DNA of 9,803 bases from Gammaproteobacteria bacterium (GCA_027067235.1 JALXFQ010000459.1:1-9803), one strand, 5' to 3'. Positions 1 through 6,317 are shown, counted from the stretch's first letter. The notes: generated by a model not told the origin, from the sequence alone. Translations and numbers: made by a program.

Positions 1-123
1 GTGGTGGAAGGCATCAAGACCAATATCCCGCTGCAGCGCGAGATTCTGTCGGATGAGACTTTTGCCTCGGGCGATTTCACCATCCACTATCTGGAGCAAA
101 AACTGGATAGCGAAAACGCCTGA
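1..123 (+). CDS. accC: Biotin carboxylase, C-terminal fragment (AccC-like)
   Basis: Forty codons remain before a TGA at 121-123; the gene begins outside the window. The visible tail reads VVEGIKTNIPLQREIL, then a short variable stretch, then IHYLEQKL. This matches the end of biotin carboxylase subunits (E. coli AccC ends with IIDGIKTNVDLQ and IHYLEKKL). The enzyme carboxylates biotin on its carrier protein using ATP and bicarbonate, the first half-reaction of acetyl-CoA carboxylase in fatty acid synthesis. Stand-alone biotin carboxylase subunits of pyruvate or propionyl-CoA carboxylases have related C-termini. The usual gammaproteobacterial accC neighbour prmA does not follow here, so a paralogue with another acyl-CoA or pyruvate substrate cannot be excluded. 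The family call is firm; the exact subunit is inferred. Confidence 0.75.
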   Translation: MVEGIKTNIPLQREILSDETFASGDFTIHYLEQKLDSENA

Positions 124-166
124 ACAGGGGCACAAATCCGGCGGCAGAAAACCCCGGCGCAGTAAT

Positions 167-703
167 TTACTTGTCCCCCGATGCCTTGCTCTGGGTTTTT
201 TTCTTGTCCAGCTTACCCAGCGGCACGGTACCCAGATACCTGGCTGCATGGCGGGTCAATACCAGGTTGCGCAAACGCTTTTCCTCGCCTGGCGGCATGT
301 CAACCACCAGCAGCCACTCGTCCTCGCGCACCGCATCTTCAAACTTTTTCAGACGCTTCACATGCTCCCCGTGGGAAGCCATGCCGATCATGATGCTGCC
401 CATGATGGTACCCACCGCAATCATGAACACCGCCTGGTGCCAGTCAATGGGAACGCCGGCGGGAGGCACCAGCACGGCAGCCAGCGCCGCCACACTGCCA
501 GCCACGGCACCGGCCATGCCACCTTTGACAAAAGGCGGGAAGCTTCGCTTTTTCCAGACATGGGCCTCCGGCAGCGCCACCATTTCATCTTCGAGGTTAT
601 CGAATATGTAAATGCGGTTCTCGTTCACCTTGTTGGCAATCAAGGTGGCCTCGGCAGCGTCGCACGCCGCCTCGTTATCCATCAGAAAATAAACTCGTTG
701 CAT
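167..703 (-). CDS. DUF1269-like two-helix membrane protein
   Basis: 178 residues. The N-terminus (MQRVYFLMDNEAACDAAEATL, then NENRIYIF) looks like a small alpha/beta regulatory-type domain of about 50 residues, followed by LPEAHVWKKRSFPP. Next come two hydrophobic, glycine-rich segments at about 61-83 and 90-109, rich in small-residue GxxxG spacing (GGMAGAVAG, GTIMGSIMIG). A charged C-terminal part contains KKFEDAVREDEWLLVVDMP and ends in a lysine-rich tail. This order (small soluble domain, LPEA, glycine-rich hairpin, FE.A...LL.VDVP) matches a widespread gammaproteobacterial family usually labelled DUF1269 or 'general stress protein 17M-like'. No biochemical role is established that I can name. 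The gene is convergent with the biotin carboxylase gene and divergent from ilvE. An extended -10 lies 97 nt upstream. The Shine-Dalgarno is weak. Confidence 0.75.
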   Translation of the reverse strand: MQRVYFLMDNEAACDAAEATLIANKVNENRIYIFDNLEDEMVALPEAHVWKKRSFPPFVKGGMAGAVAGSVAALAAVLVPPAGVPIDWHQAVFMIAVGTIMGSIMIGMASHGEHVKRLKKFEDAVREDEWLLVVDMPPGEEKRLRNLVLTRHAARYLGTVPLGKLDKKKTQSKASGDK

Positions 704-799
704 GAAAGTCCAATACGTTGATTCAGGGCCGGCAATCCTCGAAAACCCGCCACGTCGTTTGATTTGCCGCTATCACCAGACAGATTAGTCGCCTGGCCC

Positions 800-808
800 A
801 TCATAGCA
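800..808 (-). promoter_or_regulatory. Candidate extended -10 promoter for the DUF1269-like gene
   Basis: On the minus strand this reads TGC directly followed by TATGAT, a good extended -10 element. At 17 nt further upstream no TTGACA-like hexamer is seen, which is acceptable for extended -10 promoters. The predicted start site would leave a leader of roughly 90 nt before the ATG at 703. Predicted from sequence only. Confidence 0.35.
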
Positions 809-864
809 AACATTTGACCGTGTATTGATTGATCTGGAACAAACAATCGGACAAATACGAGGCT

Positions 865-893
865 GTTTCAATTCAGCCCGTCATGTCTATAAT
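865..893 (+). promoter_or_regulatory. Candidate sigma70 promoter of the ilvE operon
   Basis: A perfect TATAAT lies at 888-893. The hexamer 17 nt upstream (GTTTCA, 865-870) is a poor -35. Transcription would start near 900, giving a leader of about 30 nt that contains the ilvE ribosome binding site. The position fits a start codon at 930 and argues against the longer in-frame reading from 825. Confidence 0.5.
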
Positions 894-916
894 ACCGGGC
901 CTTGTCCCCAACACCC

Positions 917-920
917 GGAG
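917..920 (+). promoter_or_regulatory. Ribosome binding site fixing the ilvE start
   Basis: GGAG sits 9 nt before the ATG at 930. No comparable site precedes the in-frame upstream start at 825, which would also lie upstream of the predicted promoter. Confidence 0.6.
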
Positions 921-929
921 ATTCACACC

Positions 930-1856
930 ATGTCCATGGCCGACAGAGACGGCGTCATCTGGTACGACGGCGAAATGGTTCCCTGGCGCGACGCCACTAC
1001 CCATGTGCTAACGCATACCCTGCATTACGGCATGGGCGTGTTCGAGGGTGTGCGCGCTTACAACGCAAAGCCGGGCACCAGTATTTTCCGGCTGCGGGAG
1101 CACACCCGGCGGCTGTTCGATTCGGCGCAGATCATGGGCATGGAAATCCCGTTCGACCAGGACACACTGGCCGAGGCGCAACGCGCGGCGGTGCGCGAGA
1201 ACAATCTGCAATCCGCCTATATCCGGCCCATGGTGTTTTACGGCTCGGAGGGCATGGGTCTGCGCGCCGACAATCTCAGGGTGCATGTGATCGTCGCCGC
1301 CTGGAACTGGGGCGCCTATCTCGGCGACGAGGCGCTGGAAAGGGGCATTCGCATCCACACCTCGTCGTTTACCCGGCATCATGTCAATATCAGCATGTGC
1401 AAGGCCAAGGCCAACGGCCACTACATCAATTCCATGCTGGCGTTACAGGAAGCCGTCGCCAATGGCTACGACGAGGCCTTGCTGCTGGACGTGGACGGCT
1501 TCGTCGCCGAAGGCAGCGGCGAGAATATTTTCATCATCCGCGACAACGTGGTCTATACACCGGAGCTGACATCGGCGCTTAACGGCATCACCCGCGACAC
1601 CATCAGCCATTTCATCGACGAACTGGGCCTGGAACTGCGCGAGAAGCGCATTACCCGCGATGAGGTCTATATCGCCGACGAGGCATTTTTCACCGGCACG
1701 GCGGCGGAAGTGACACCCATTCGTGAACTGGACAACCGCCAGATCGGCCCCGGCCACCGCGGCCCCATTACGGAAAAGCTGCAGCAAATGTATTTCGATC
1801 AGGTGCATGGCCGCCGCCAGCAGTGGCCCGAATGGCTGACACCCGTGGCAGACTGA
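930..1856 (+). CDS. ilvE: Branched-chain amino acid aminotransferase
   Basis: 308 residues, against 309 for E. coli IlvE. This PLP-dependent fold-type IV transaminase interconverts valine, leucine and isoleucine with their 2-oxo acids, using glutamate/2-oxoglutarate in the cytosol. The N-terminus (MADRDGVIWYDGEMVPWRDATTHVLTHTLHYG, then GVFEGVRAY) is characteristic. The Schiff-base lysine is K160 in CKAKANGHYINSML. EGSGENIF (194-201) and TGTAAEVTPI (255-264) form the cofactor phosphate-binding and substrate-side motifs. An in-frame extension of 35 codons exists upstream, but it would start before the promoter and lacks a Shine-Dalgarno; the ATG at 930 has GGAG 9 nt before it and matches the family N-terminus. 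It is the first gene of a probable operon with the zinc-finger gene, waaF and galE. Confidence 0.95.
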   Translation: MSMADRDGVIWYDGEMVPWRDATTHVLTHTLHYGMGVFEGVRAYNAKPGTSIFRLREHTRRLFDSAQIMGMEIPFDQDTLAEAQRAAVRENNLQSAYIRPMVFYGSEGMGLRADNLRVHVIVAAWNWGAYLGDEALERGIRIHTSSFTRHHVNISMCKAKANGHYINSMLALQEAVANGYDEALLLDVDGFVAEGSGENIFIIRDNVVYTPELTSALNGITRDTISHFIDELGLELREKRITRDEVYIADEAFFTGTAAEVTPIRELDNRQIGPGHRGPITEKLQQMYFDQVHGRRQQWPEWLTPVAD

Positions 1857-1884
1857 CGGCGACCGCAAACAACAGGAGACCAAC

Positions 1885-2091
1885 ATGCAAACCCGCAGCG
1901 AGCAAAACCAACAGCTGATCAAATGCTGCAACCAGTCACTGATCGAATGGCAGCGGGCCGACCTGCCGGTGCGTTGTCCGACGCCGGACATGGAAATCTG
2001 GGCAGGGCACCCGCGCGTCTATCTGGAACTGGATGACAATGACCAGGCCAGATGTCCGTATTGCGGCACGCGTTTCAAGGTCGTCGACTGA
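1885..2091 (+). CDS. zf-CHCC zinc-finger protein
   Basis: 68 residues with a zinc-binding pattern of C31, H42, C57 and C60 (the last two in CPYCGTRF). This is the zf-CHCC family (PF10276), related to the small zinc subunit of mitochondrial complex I (NDUFS6). The H is in AGHPRVYLEL and the C-terminal CPYCGT.F is typical. These small proteins commonly sit directly after ilvE in gammaproteobacteria. Their bacterial function is not established as far as I know. AGGAG (1874-1878) lies 6 nt before the ATG. The gene starts 28 nt after ilvE and its 3' end overlaps or abuts waaF, which suggests translational coupling. Confidence 0.88.
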   Translation: MQTRSEQNQQLIKCCNQSLIEWQRADLPVRCPTPDMEIWAGHPRVYLELDDNDQARCPYCGTRFKVVD

Positions 2092-3116
2092 CTTCGCCCG
2101 AAAAAATCCTTGTCGTCGGCCCTTCCTGGGTGGGCGACATGGTCATGGCGCACAGCCTGTTTCAGGTGCTGAAACAGCGCCACCCCGGCGCCGCCATTGA
2201 CGTGCTGGCGCCGGCCTGGAGCAATGCCCTGACCAAGCGCATGCCGGAAATCCGCCGCGCCATCACCAGCCCCGCCGGGCACGGCGAACTGGGCTGGCGC
2301 AAGCGCCGCGCCATTGGCAAGGCTCTGCGGGCGGAAGCATACGACCAGGCCATCCTGTTACCCAATTCCCTGAAATCGGCCCTCATCCCCTGGTTCGCCC
2401 GCATTCCGCGACGTACCGGCTTTGTCGGCGAAATGCGCTACGGTCTGCTCAACGATATCCGCAAGCTGGACAAATCGGTCCTGACCATGACGGTGCAGCG
2501 CTTCGTGGCGCTGGGTCTGGACAGATCGGAACGGCAACCGCCCGCCGTTCCCGCGCCGCGATTGTGCGTTGACGCCAACCAGGCCGCCGTGTCGCTGGAC
2601 AAGTTCGGGCTGTCCACCGACAAACCGGTGCTGGCGCTCTGCCCCGGGGCAGAATATGGCCCGGCCAAACGCTGGCCCGAAACACATTACGCCGAGGTGG
2701 CGCGCAACCACATGGATAAAGGCGGCGCGGTGTGGCTGTTTGGTGCGGAAAAAGACCACGCCATCGGCGAACACATCAACCGGCTTGCCGACCATTCATG
2801 CGTCAATCTGGCAGGACGCACCAGCCTTGGCGAAGCCATCGACCTGCTGGCTCTGGCTGACGCCGTAGTATCCAACGATTCCGGGCTCATGCACGTAGCC
2901 GCCGCATTGGACAAAAAACTGGTCGCCATCTATGGTTCATCCGACCCCGGCTTTACGCCGCCACTGAACCCGCAGGCACATGTTGTCAGCCTCGGCCTTT
3001 CATGCAGCCCCTGTTTTCAGCGCGAATGCCCGCTGGAGCATCTGGACTGTCTGAACAATCTTTCGCCGCAACAGGTCATCACGGCGCTGGAACGGCAAGC
3101 ACCAAACAAGGAATAG
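2052..3116 (+). CDS. waaF: Lipopolysaccharide heptosyltransferase II
   Basis: 354 residues as read from ATG 2052; E. coli WaaF is 348. This GT-B glycosyltransferase (family GT9) adds the second L,D-heptose to the inner core of LPS on the cytoplasmic side of the inner membrane. Diagnostic segments: KILVVGPSWVGDMVMAHSL (18-36), CPGAEYGPAKRWP (197-209), the nucleotide-sugar-binding region VSNDSGLMHVAAAL (273-286) with GSSDPGFTPPL, and the cysteine cluster C318, C321, C326 and C333 seen in RfaF. The start is uncertain. Family members begin almost at KIL, whereas ATG 2052 adds about 17 residues inside the preceding gene with no clear ribosome site. A CTG at 2088, overlapping the TGA of the zinc-finger gene and preceded by AAGG, would give the family-like length. 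galE follows after 6 nt. Confidence 0.92.
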   Translation: MSVLRHAFQGRRLTSPEKILVVGPSWVGDMVMAHSLFQVLKQRHPGAAIDVLAPAWSNALTKRMPEIRRAITSPAGHGELGWRKRRAIGKALRAEAYDQAILLPNSLKSALIPWFARIPRRTGFVGEMRYGLLNDIRKLDKSVLTMTVQRFVALGLDRSERQPPAVPAPRLCVDANQAAVSLDKFGLSTDKPVLALCPGAEYGPAKRWPETHYAEVARNHMDKGGAVWLFGAEKDHAIGEHINRLADHSCVNLAGRTSLGEAIDLLALADAVVSNDSGLMHVAAALDKKLVAIYGSSDPGFTPPLNPQAHVVSLGLSCSPCFQRECPLEHLDCLNNLSPQQVITALERQAPNKE

Positions 3117-3122
3117 AAAAAA

Positions 3123-4127
3123 GTGAACAAAAACGTACTCGTCACCGGCGGCGCCGGTTATATCGGATCGCATACTTCCCGCCAGCTGATCGACGCCGGC
3201 TACCATGTCGTCGTGCTGGACAACCTGTATTCCGGTCACCGCTGGGCCATACCGGCATCCGCCACTTTCGTCGAAGGCGACATACGCGACCATGATCGGG
3301 TGAAAAAGACCCTGGAAGACGAAAACATTGGCGCGGTAGTCAATTTCGCCGGCTATATCGTCGTGCCGGAATCCGTGGAAAATCCCATCGAGTACTACTA
3401 CAACAATACTGTCGGCGCGCACAATGTCATGCGCTGCTGTGAGGAAGTCGGCGTGGACAAGTTCCTGTTTTCTTCTTCCGCCGCGGTTTATGGCATCCCC
3501 GAACAACTGCCGGCGGCCGAAACCTCGCCGGTGGCGCCCATCAATCCCTATGGCATGTCCAAGCTCATGACCGAATACATGCTCAGCGATCTGGGAGCCA
3601 CCGGGCGCATGAGTTATATCGCGCTGCGTTATTTCAACGTCGCAGGCGCCAGTCTGGACGGCAGGCTGGGCCAGTCCACGCCCGAAGCCACCCATCTGAT
3701 CAAGGTTGCCTGCGAAGTCGCCACCGGCAAACGCGACGCCATCACCGTATTCGGCAACGATTACCCGACGCCCGACGGCACCTGCATCCGCGACTATATC
3801 CACGTGGAAGACCTGGCCCGCGCCCATGTGCTGGGGCTGGACTATCTGATGCAGGGTGGCGAATCGCAGGTGCTGAATTGCGGCTATGGCCATGGTTATT
3901 CGGTGAAGGAAGTGCTCGATACCTTTCAGCAGGCCAACAATATGCGCATCAATATCGAGCAAGGTCCGCGGCGCGCCGGCGACCCGCCGGAACTGATCGC
4001 CGACGCCGGGCGTATCCGCGAAGTGCTGCAGTGGACGCCGCAGCACGATGACCTCGGCCTGATTTGCAAAACTGCGTTGCAATGGGAGCAAAAATACCTC
4101 GCAATGAACGCAAAAACAGCCCCATGA
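3123..4127 (+). CDS. galE: UDP-glucose 4-epimerase
   Basis: 334 residues, close to E. coli GalE (338). It is an extended short-chain dehydrogenase that interconverts UDP-glucose and UDP-galactose with tightly bound NAD in the cytosol, supplying galactosyl donors for LPS or polysaccharide. TGGAGYIGSH (8-17) is the NAD-binding glycine motif. FSSSAAVYG (116-124) carries the catalytic serine/threonine position. Y143 and K147 in NPYGMSK are the catalytic pair, and LRYFNVAGA (168-176) is conserved in epimerases. The start is GTG at 3123, 6 nt after the waaF stop, with AAGGA about 10 nt upstream. Placement after waaF fits cell-surface glycan synthesis. A related UDP-sugar epimerase specificity (for example UDP-GlcNAc) cannot be ruled out by eye. 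Confidence 0.92.
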   Translation: MNKNVLVTGGAGYIGSHTSRQLIDAGYHVVVLDNLYSGHRWAIPASATFVEGDIRDHDRVKKTLEDENIGAVVNFAGYIVVPESVENPIEYYYNNTVGAHNVMRCCEEVGVDKFLFSSSAAVYGIPEQLPAAETSPVAPINPYGMSKLMTEYMLSDLGATGRMSYIALRYFNVAGASLDGRLGQSTPEATHLIKVACEVATGKRDAITVFGNDYPTPDGTCIRDYIHVEDLARAHVLGLDYLMQGGESQVLNCGYGHGYSVKEVLDTFQQANNMRINIEQGPRRAGDPPELIADAGRIREVLQWTPQHDDLGLICKTALQWEQKYLAMNAKTAP

Positions 4128-4231
4128 TTTGATCAGTTAATAGTCAATACCTCATGTAACTTATCAACTAAGCGAGCAACCCGACTGATAACAATAACTT
4201 TTATAAATCACAGCTGAGACGCTCCAACATA
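4128..4231. other. AT-rich spacer after galE
   Basis: This spacer is clearly more AT-rich than the surrounding genes and holds no credible ORF. An imperfect dyad (TTGATCAGTT 4129-4138 with AACTTATCAA 4158-4167, 9 of 10 pairs, 19-nt loop) lies just after the galE stop. It lacks the GC-rich stem and T-run of an intrinsic terminator. The left arm of a perfect inverted repeat starts at 4201. Confidence 0.5.
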
Positions 4232-4242
4232 TTGATTTATAA
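4201..4242. repeat. 10-bp perfect inverted repeat overlapping a promoter
   Basis: TTATAAATCA (4201-4210) and TGATTTATAA (4233-4242) are exact reverse complements separated by 22 nt, with centres 32 bp apart (about three helical turns). The right arm covers the -35 hexamer of the promoter for the 114-residue protein. A regulator bound to both arms could therefore control that gene. As RNA the same dyad could be an AU-rich hairpin followed by GGGTTTT at the end of the galE transcript. Both readings are inference. Confidence 0.5.
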
Positions 4243-4261
4243 GGGTTTTATATGCTACACT
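4232..4261 (+). promoter_or_regulatory. Candidate promoter of the 114-residue membrane protein gene
   Basis: TTGATT (4232-4237), an 18-nt spacer, then TACACT (4256-4261) preceded by TGC as an extended -10. Transcription would start near 4268, about 20 nt before the ATG. This makes the gene independent of the galE operon. Confidence 0.5.
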
Positions 4262-4287
4262 ATCTGGGTTAGCAAACGGACGGAATC

Positions 4288-4632
4288 ATGGGCGTATTCA
4301 ACAAGTTATCAGGGTCGAGAAAAACCGACTGGAAAGTTGATCGCGTCATCATTTCTGCAGACCCGAACGAGCAGCCTGTCCAGGGCTATGCAGCGCCCAA
4401 ATCCCACGCCCACTTCCCGATATCGGCCCGCGTGTTCTTCATGGCCTTTTTTGCCCTGCCTTTTGCTTTCTGGATTTTTTCCCAGGTGACCGACGGTTTA
4501 CGGCACTTTGCGTCGCGCTCCGCCTCGGCGCCCGGCTACACAGTGATTTCACACGTACCCAGCAAAACCGAACTGGCCGAAACCCACAGGGACATTCCCG
4601 ATTTCGTCAAGATACCGAACTCCGATATCTAG
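4288..4632 (+). CDS. Unrecognised single-helix membrane protein A
   Basis: 114 residues; I do not recognise a family. A polar N-terminal part of about 45 residues (WKVDRVIISADPNEQP) is followed by one hydrophobic segment at about 47-66 (RVFFMAFFALPFAFWIFSQV). A C-terminal tail of about 48 residues contains DGLRHFAS and then HVPSKTEL (89-96). With basic residues before the helix, an N-in, C-out inner-membrane topology is plausible. GGACGGA precedes the ATG and a promoter lies 27 nt upstream. The next gene encodes a protein with the same order (helix, DGL.R, H-[VM]-P-x-K-[ST]-E-L), so the two are probably diverged paralogues or partners. Base composition resembles the neighbouring genes. The tail after HVPSKTEL is charged and lacks an obvious fold. 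Coding status rests on promoter, start site and the shared motif. Confidence 0.65.
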   Translation: MGVFNKLSGSRKTDWKVDRVIISADPNEQPVQGYAAPKSHAHFPISARVFFMAFFALPFAFWIFSQVTDGLRHFASRSASAPGYTVISHVPSKTELAETHRDIPDFVKIPNSDI

Positions 4633-4689
4633 CCCGCTCCTGTCGACGCCAGCATGCGGCCATGATCTGGCCAAAGCTAATGGGTTTGG

Positions 4690-4718
4690 TTGACAATATG
4701 CCGTAATTGGCCTATACC
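4690..4718 (+). promoter_or_regulatory. Strong sigma70-type promoter of membrane protein B
   Basis: A consensus TTGACA (4690-4695), a 17-nt spacer and TATACC (4713-4718). Transcription would start near 4725, giving a leader of about 34 nt before the ATG at 4759. This also shows that the in-frame TTG at 4690 is the -35 element and not a start codon. Confidence 0.65.
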
Positions 4719-4758
4719 CTTGAAACAACCACTTGACGCGGTTATTAAAAGTAATTTC

Positions 4759-5226
4759 ATGGCTCAGGCGCAAACCCCAGGCAACACCGGCAGACAACTG
4801 CATGGCAGCATCAACCTGCTGGCCATCGCCCTCATCGCCGCCGGGGCCGCCCTGTTCGCCGATGGTCTGGTCCGCATGTGGTCCCACCACTCTGCTCCGG
4901 CTATCCCGTCGGCCAGCGACCGGCCGGTCTGGTTGCCTCATATGCCGCGAAAATCCGAATTGATACCAACCGGCCCGGGCAGAAATGGCGATGACCGGTT
5001 CAAGCCATATGTGGCGCCTACGCCGCCCGCTCCGGATTTCCAGCCCGCCGTGGGCGTCGGCGAAGTCATGGCTTTCCATCGCCCGGCATCCGGCCGTCAG
5101 CGGCAACTGGCCGCCCGCACCGCGCATCATATGGACACATTGTCGCGCGCCATCAGCTCTGATGTCTGGCGAATCGAAGGCTTCCCGGAGGCCCTGCTCC
5201 GGGTACAACGCTACAGCGCGAACTAG
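4759..5226 (+). CDS. Unrecognised single-helix membrane protein B
   Basis: 155 residues; no family recognised. A short polar N-terminus is followed by a hydrophobic segment at about 18-35 (INLLAIALIAAGAALFAD). Then come DGLVRM, a linker, and HMPRKSEL (61-68), which mirrors HVPSKTEL in the upstream protein A. The rest is longer than in A: a proline-rich stretch (PYVAPTPPAPDFQP, about 83-96) and a charged C-terminal part (RQRQLAARTAHHMDTLSRAISSD) that could be helical. Topology is probably N-in, C-out, with the C-terminal part in the periplasm. I chose ATG 4759 because the longer reading begins inside the promoter; the ribosome site is weak. The stop TAG shares the CTAG at 5223-5226 with the convergent nuclease gene. 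Confidence 0.68.
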   Translation: MAQAQTPGNTGRQLHGSINLLAIALIAAGAALFADGLVRMWSHHSAPAIPSASDRPVWLPHMPRKSELIPTGPGRNGDDRFKPYVAPTPPAPDFQPAVGVGEVMAFHRPASGRQRQLAARTAHHMDTLSRAISSDVWRIEGFPEALLRVQRYSAN

Positions 5227-5966
5227 TCGATCCGGATCATCACCGGGTGCCTGACCGGCAAGGTGAAACCATAGCGGTTCTGCCCGATCCAGCCGCGCAC
5301 TTCGATGGTCTTGCCGCGCAGCCGGTCCGGATTTCCCCGCCAGTGTTCCCGCCAAACAGACTGCGGAATCCTGACGCCAAAGCTGTCGCCCAGTCTGAGA
5401 TAGATATTGTTTTTCGCGCGAATGACCCGGGTAACCTTGCCTTTGACCAGACGGAACCGGCCCTTGTCTCTGGCGGCAAGGGATTTCGGGTCCTTGAAAA
5501 GCCGATCGACTCTGGCCCAGAGCCCTCTGCCAGCGTCGCGGGCCCGGTTTTCGGCGGCCAGATAGGCATCGGCGTGAGCGCTATCCGGTGGCACGGCAAT
5601 GACAAAAGCCAGCCCCCGCTCGAGCAGCTGCTTCTGCACGTCCGTGCCATCTGGCAAAAACACATAGGCCAGGCGCCGCTTGTAGCGATCCAGGCGCTTG
5701 ACCCCCGGCTTCAGGCGAACTTCGCGGTCTTCCACCAGATCGGCCAGGGCATCCGTGGCCTGGCGTGCATAAGCTTCCGCTGCATGCTGATCATGGCGCA
5801 GTTCCGGCGCATTAACGCCGATAAGCCGTACCAGATCACGGTTATCCAGGCGCAGCGTGTCACCGTCAACGACGTGCTCAACATAGACGGTTTCCTGAGG
5901 CCCCGACGATACCGCGCATGACGCCAGACAGAAAAAAAGGGCAAGCCCGCAGGCTGCCCTTGTCAT
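5223..5966 (-). CDS. Staphylococcal-nuclease-fold lipoprotein
   Basis: 247 residues from ATG 5966. The N-terminus (MTRAACGLALFFCLASC) is a lipoprotein signal with lipobox LASC and C17 as the predicted lipidated cysteine, so the enzyme should be membrane-anchored and exported. The SNase domain spans about 27-155. VDGDT (33-37) gives D34 and D36, R47 is in VRLIGVNAPE, E55 ends that motif, and R97 lies in YKRRLAYV. These align with the calcium-binding aspartates, R35, E43 and R87 of S. aureus nuclease. The position of its D40 is N52 here, a common variant in bacterial homologues. Residues 165-247 add a second beta-rich region (KGKVTRVIRAKNNIYLRLG, then IEVRGWI) that looks OB-like. In-frame TTG and GTG starts up to 6017 would bury the signal sequence behind polar residues. 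The gene follows rpmE on the same strand. The substrate is unknown; nuclease activity is inferred from the conserved residues. Confidence 0.87.
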   Translation of the reverse strand: MTRAACGLALFFCLASCAVSSGPQETVYVEHVVDGDTLRLDNRDLVRLIGVNAPELRHDQHAAEAYARQATDALADLVEDREVRLKPGVKRLDRYKRRLAYVFLPDGTDVQKQLLERGLAFVIAVPPDSAHADAYLAAENRARDAGRGLWARVDRLFKDPKSLAARDKGRFRLVKGKVTRVIRAKNNIYLRLGDSFGVRIPQSVWREHWRGNPDRLRGKTIEVRGWIGQNRYGFTLPVRHPVMIRID

Positions 5967-6020
5967 GTATTGCTTGGCGGATGTCTTCAGCACACTGCGC
6001 GGACCGAAAACCAGCAACGC

Positions 6021-6224
6021 CTATTTGCGGCCATATTTCTCGCGGAATTTGCTCAGACGGCCACCCGTGTCCATCAGTTTCTGCTTGCCGGTATAAAACG
6101 GATGACATTCGGAACAGACTTCCACACGCAGATCCCTGCACAGGGTGGAACGCGTCTGAAACGTGTTGCCACAGGCGCAGGTCACGGTAATTTCTTCGTA
6201 TTTCGGGTGAATATCAGCTTTCAT
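6021..6224 (-). CDS. rpmE: 50S ribosomal protein L31 (bL31), zinc form
   Basis: 67 residues (E. coli 70). It starts MKADIHPKYEEITVTCACGN and keeps C16, C18, C37 and C40, the zinc ligands of the C-plus L31 type, with C37 and C40 in VEVCSECHPFYTGKQKL. It is part of the large subunit and helps bridge the two ribosomal subunits. Retention of the cysteines marks the zinc-replete paralogue, not the YkgM-type form made under zinc limitation. It lies downstream of rho on the same strand, with 97 nt between, and has its own candidate promoter. The nuclease gene follows after 54 nt. Confidence 0.96.
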   Translation of the reverse strand: MKADIHPKYEEITVTCACGNTFQTRSTLCRDLRVEVCSECHPFYTGKQKLMDTGGRLSKFREKYGRK

Positions 6225-6290
6225 TTCAGATTGTCCGATGCCGTAGTTCAGTATTCAGGCCGCCGCGCCAGCGCGCGAAGGGGCGCGTAT

Positions 6291-6317
6291 GCTATACCAA
6301 GCCCTGTCGGGCTGCAA
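6291..6317 (-). promoter_or_regulatory. Candidate rpmE promoter
   Basis: The minus strand shows TTGCAG (6317-6312) and, 15 nt later, TATAGC (6296-6291) preceded by TGG, an extended -10. A TAGCAT offset by 2 nt would give the usual 17-nt spacing. The leader would be about 60 nt and GC-rich at its start, with complementary CGCGCC and GGCGCG at 6282-6287 and 6264-6269. A short hairpin AGCCC-GACA-GGGCT (6313-6300) lies between the two hexamers, just after the rho stop codon; it has no T-run, so it is not a convincing terminator. Confidence 0.33.

Noticed and set aside
53..721. Plus-strand open frames opposite the DUF1269-like gene
   Set aside because: The minus-strand frame has coherent helices, family-like motifs and a promoter; the plus-strand translations are low-complexity shadows.
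825..929. N-terminal extension of ilvE by 35 codons
   Set aside because: It would begin upstream of the TATAAT at 888-893 and has no ribosome site; the family N-terminus begins at 930.
3000..4091. Long open frame (363 codons) on the minus strand opposite galE
   Set aside because: It is antisense to a clearly conserved galE; the openness follows from codon bias. Its product resembles no protein and has no ribosome site.
4658..4672. Hairpin GGCCA-TGATC-TGGCC after the first membrane protein gene
   Set aside because: Only a 5-bp stem and no T-run follows, so it is not supported as a terminator.
4549..5355. Minus-strand open frame of 268 codons opposite the two small membrane protein genes
   Set aside because: It crosses the 3' end of the nuclease gene and the strong promoter at 4690-4718, has no recognisable domain, and the plus-strand frames have helices, promoters and a shared motif.
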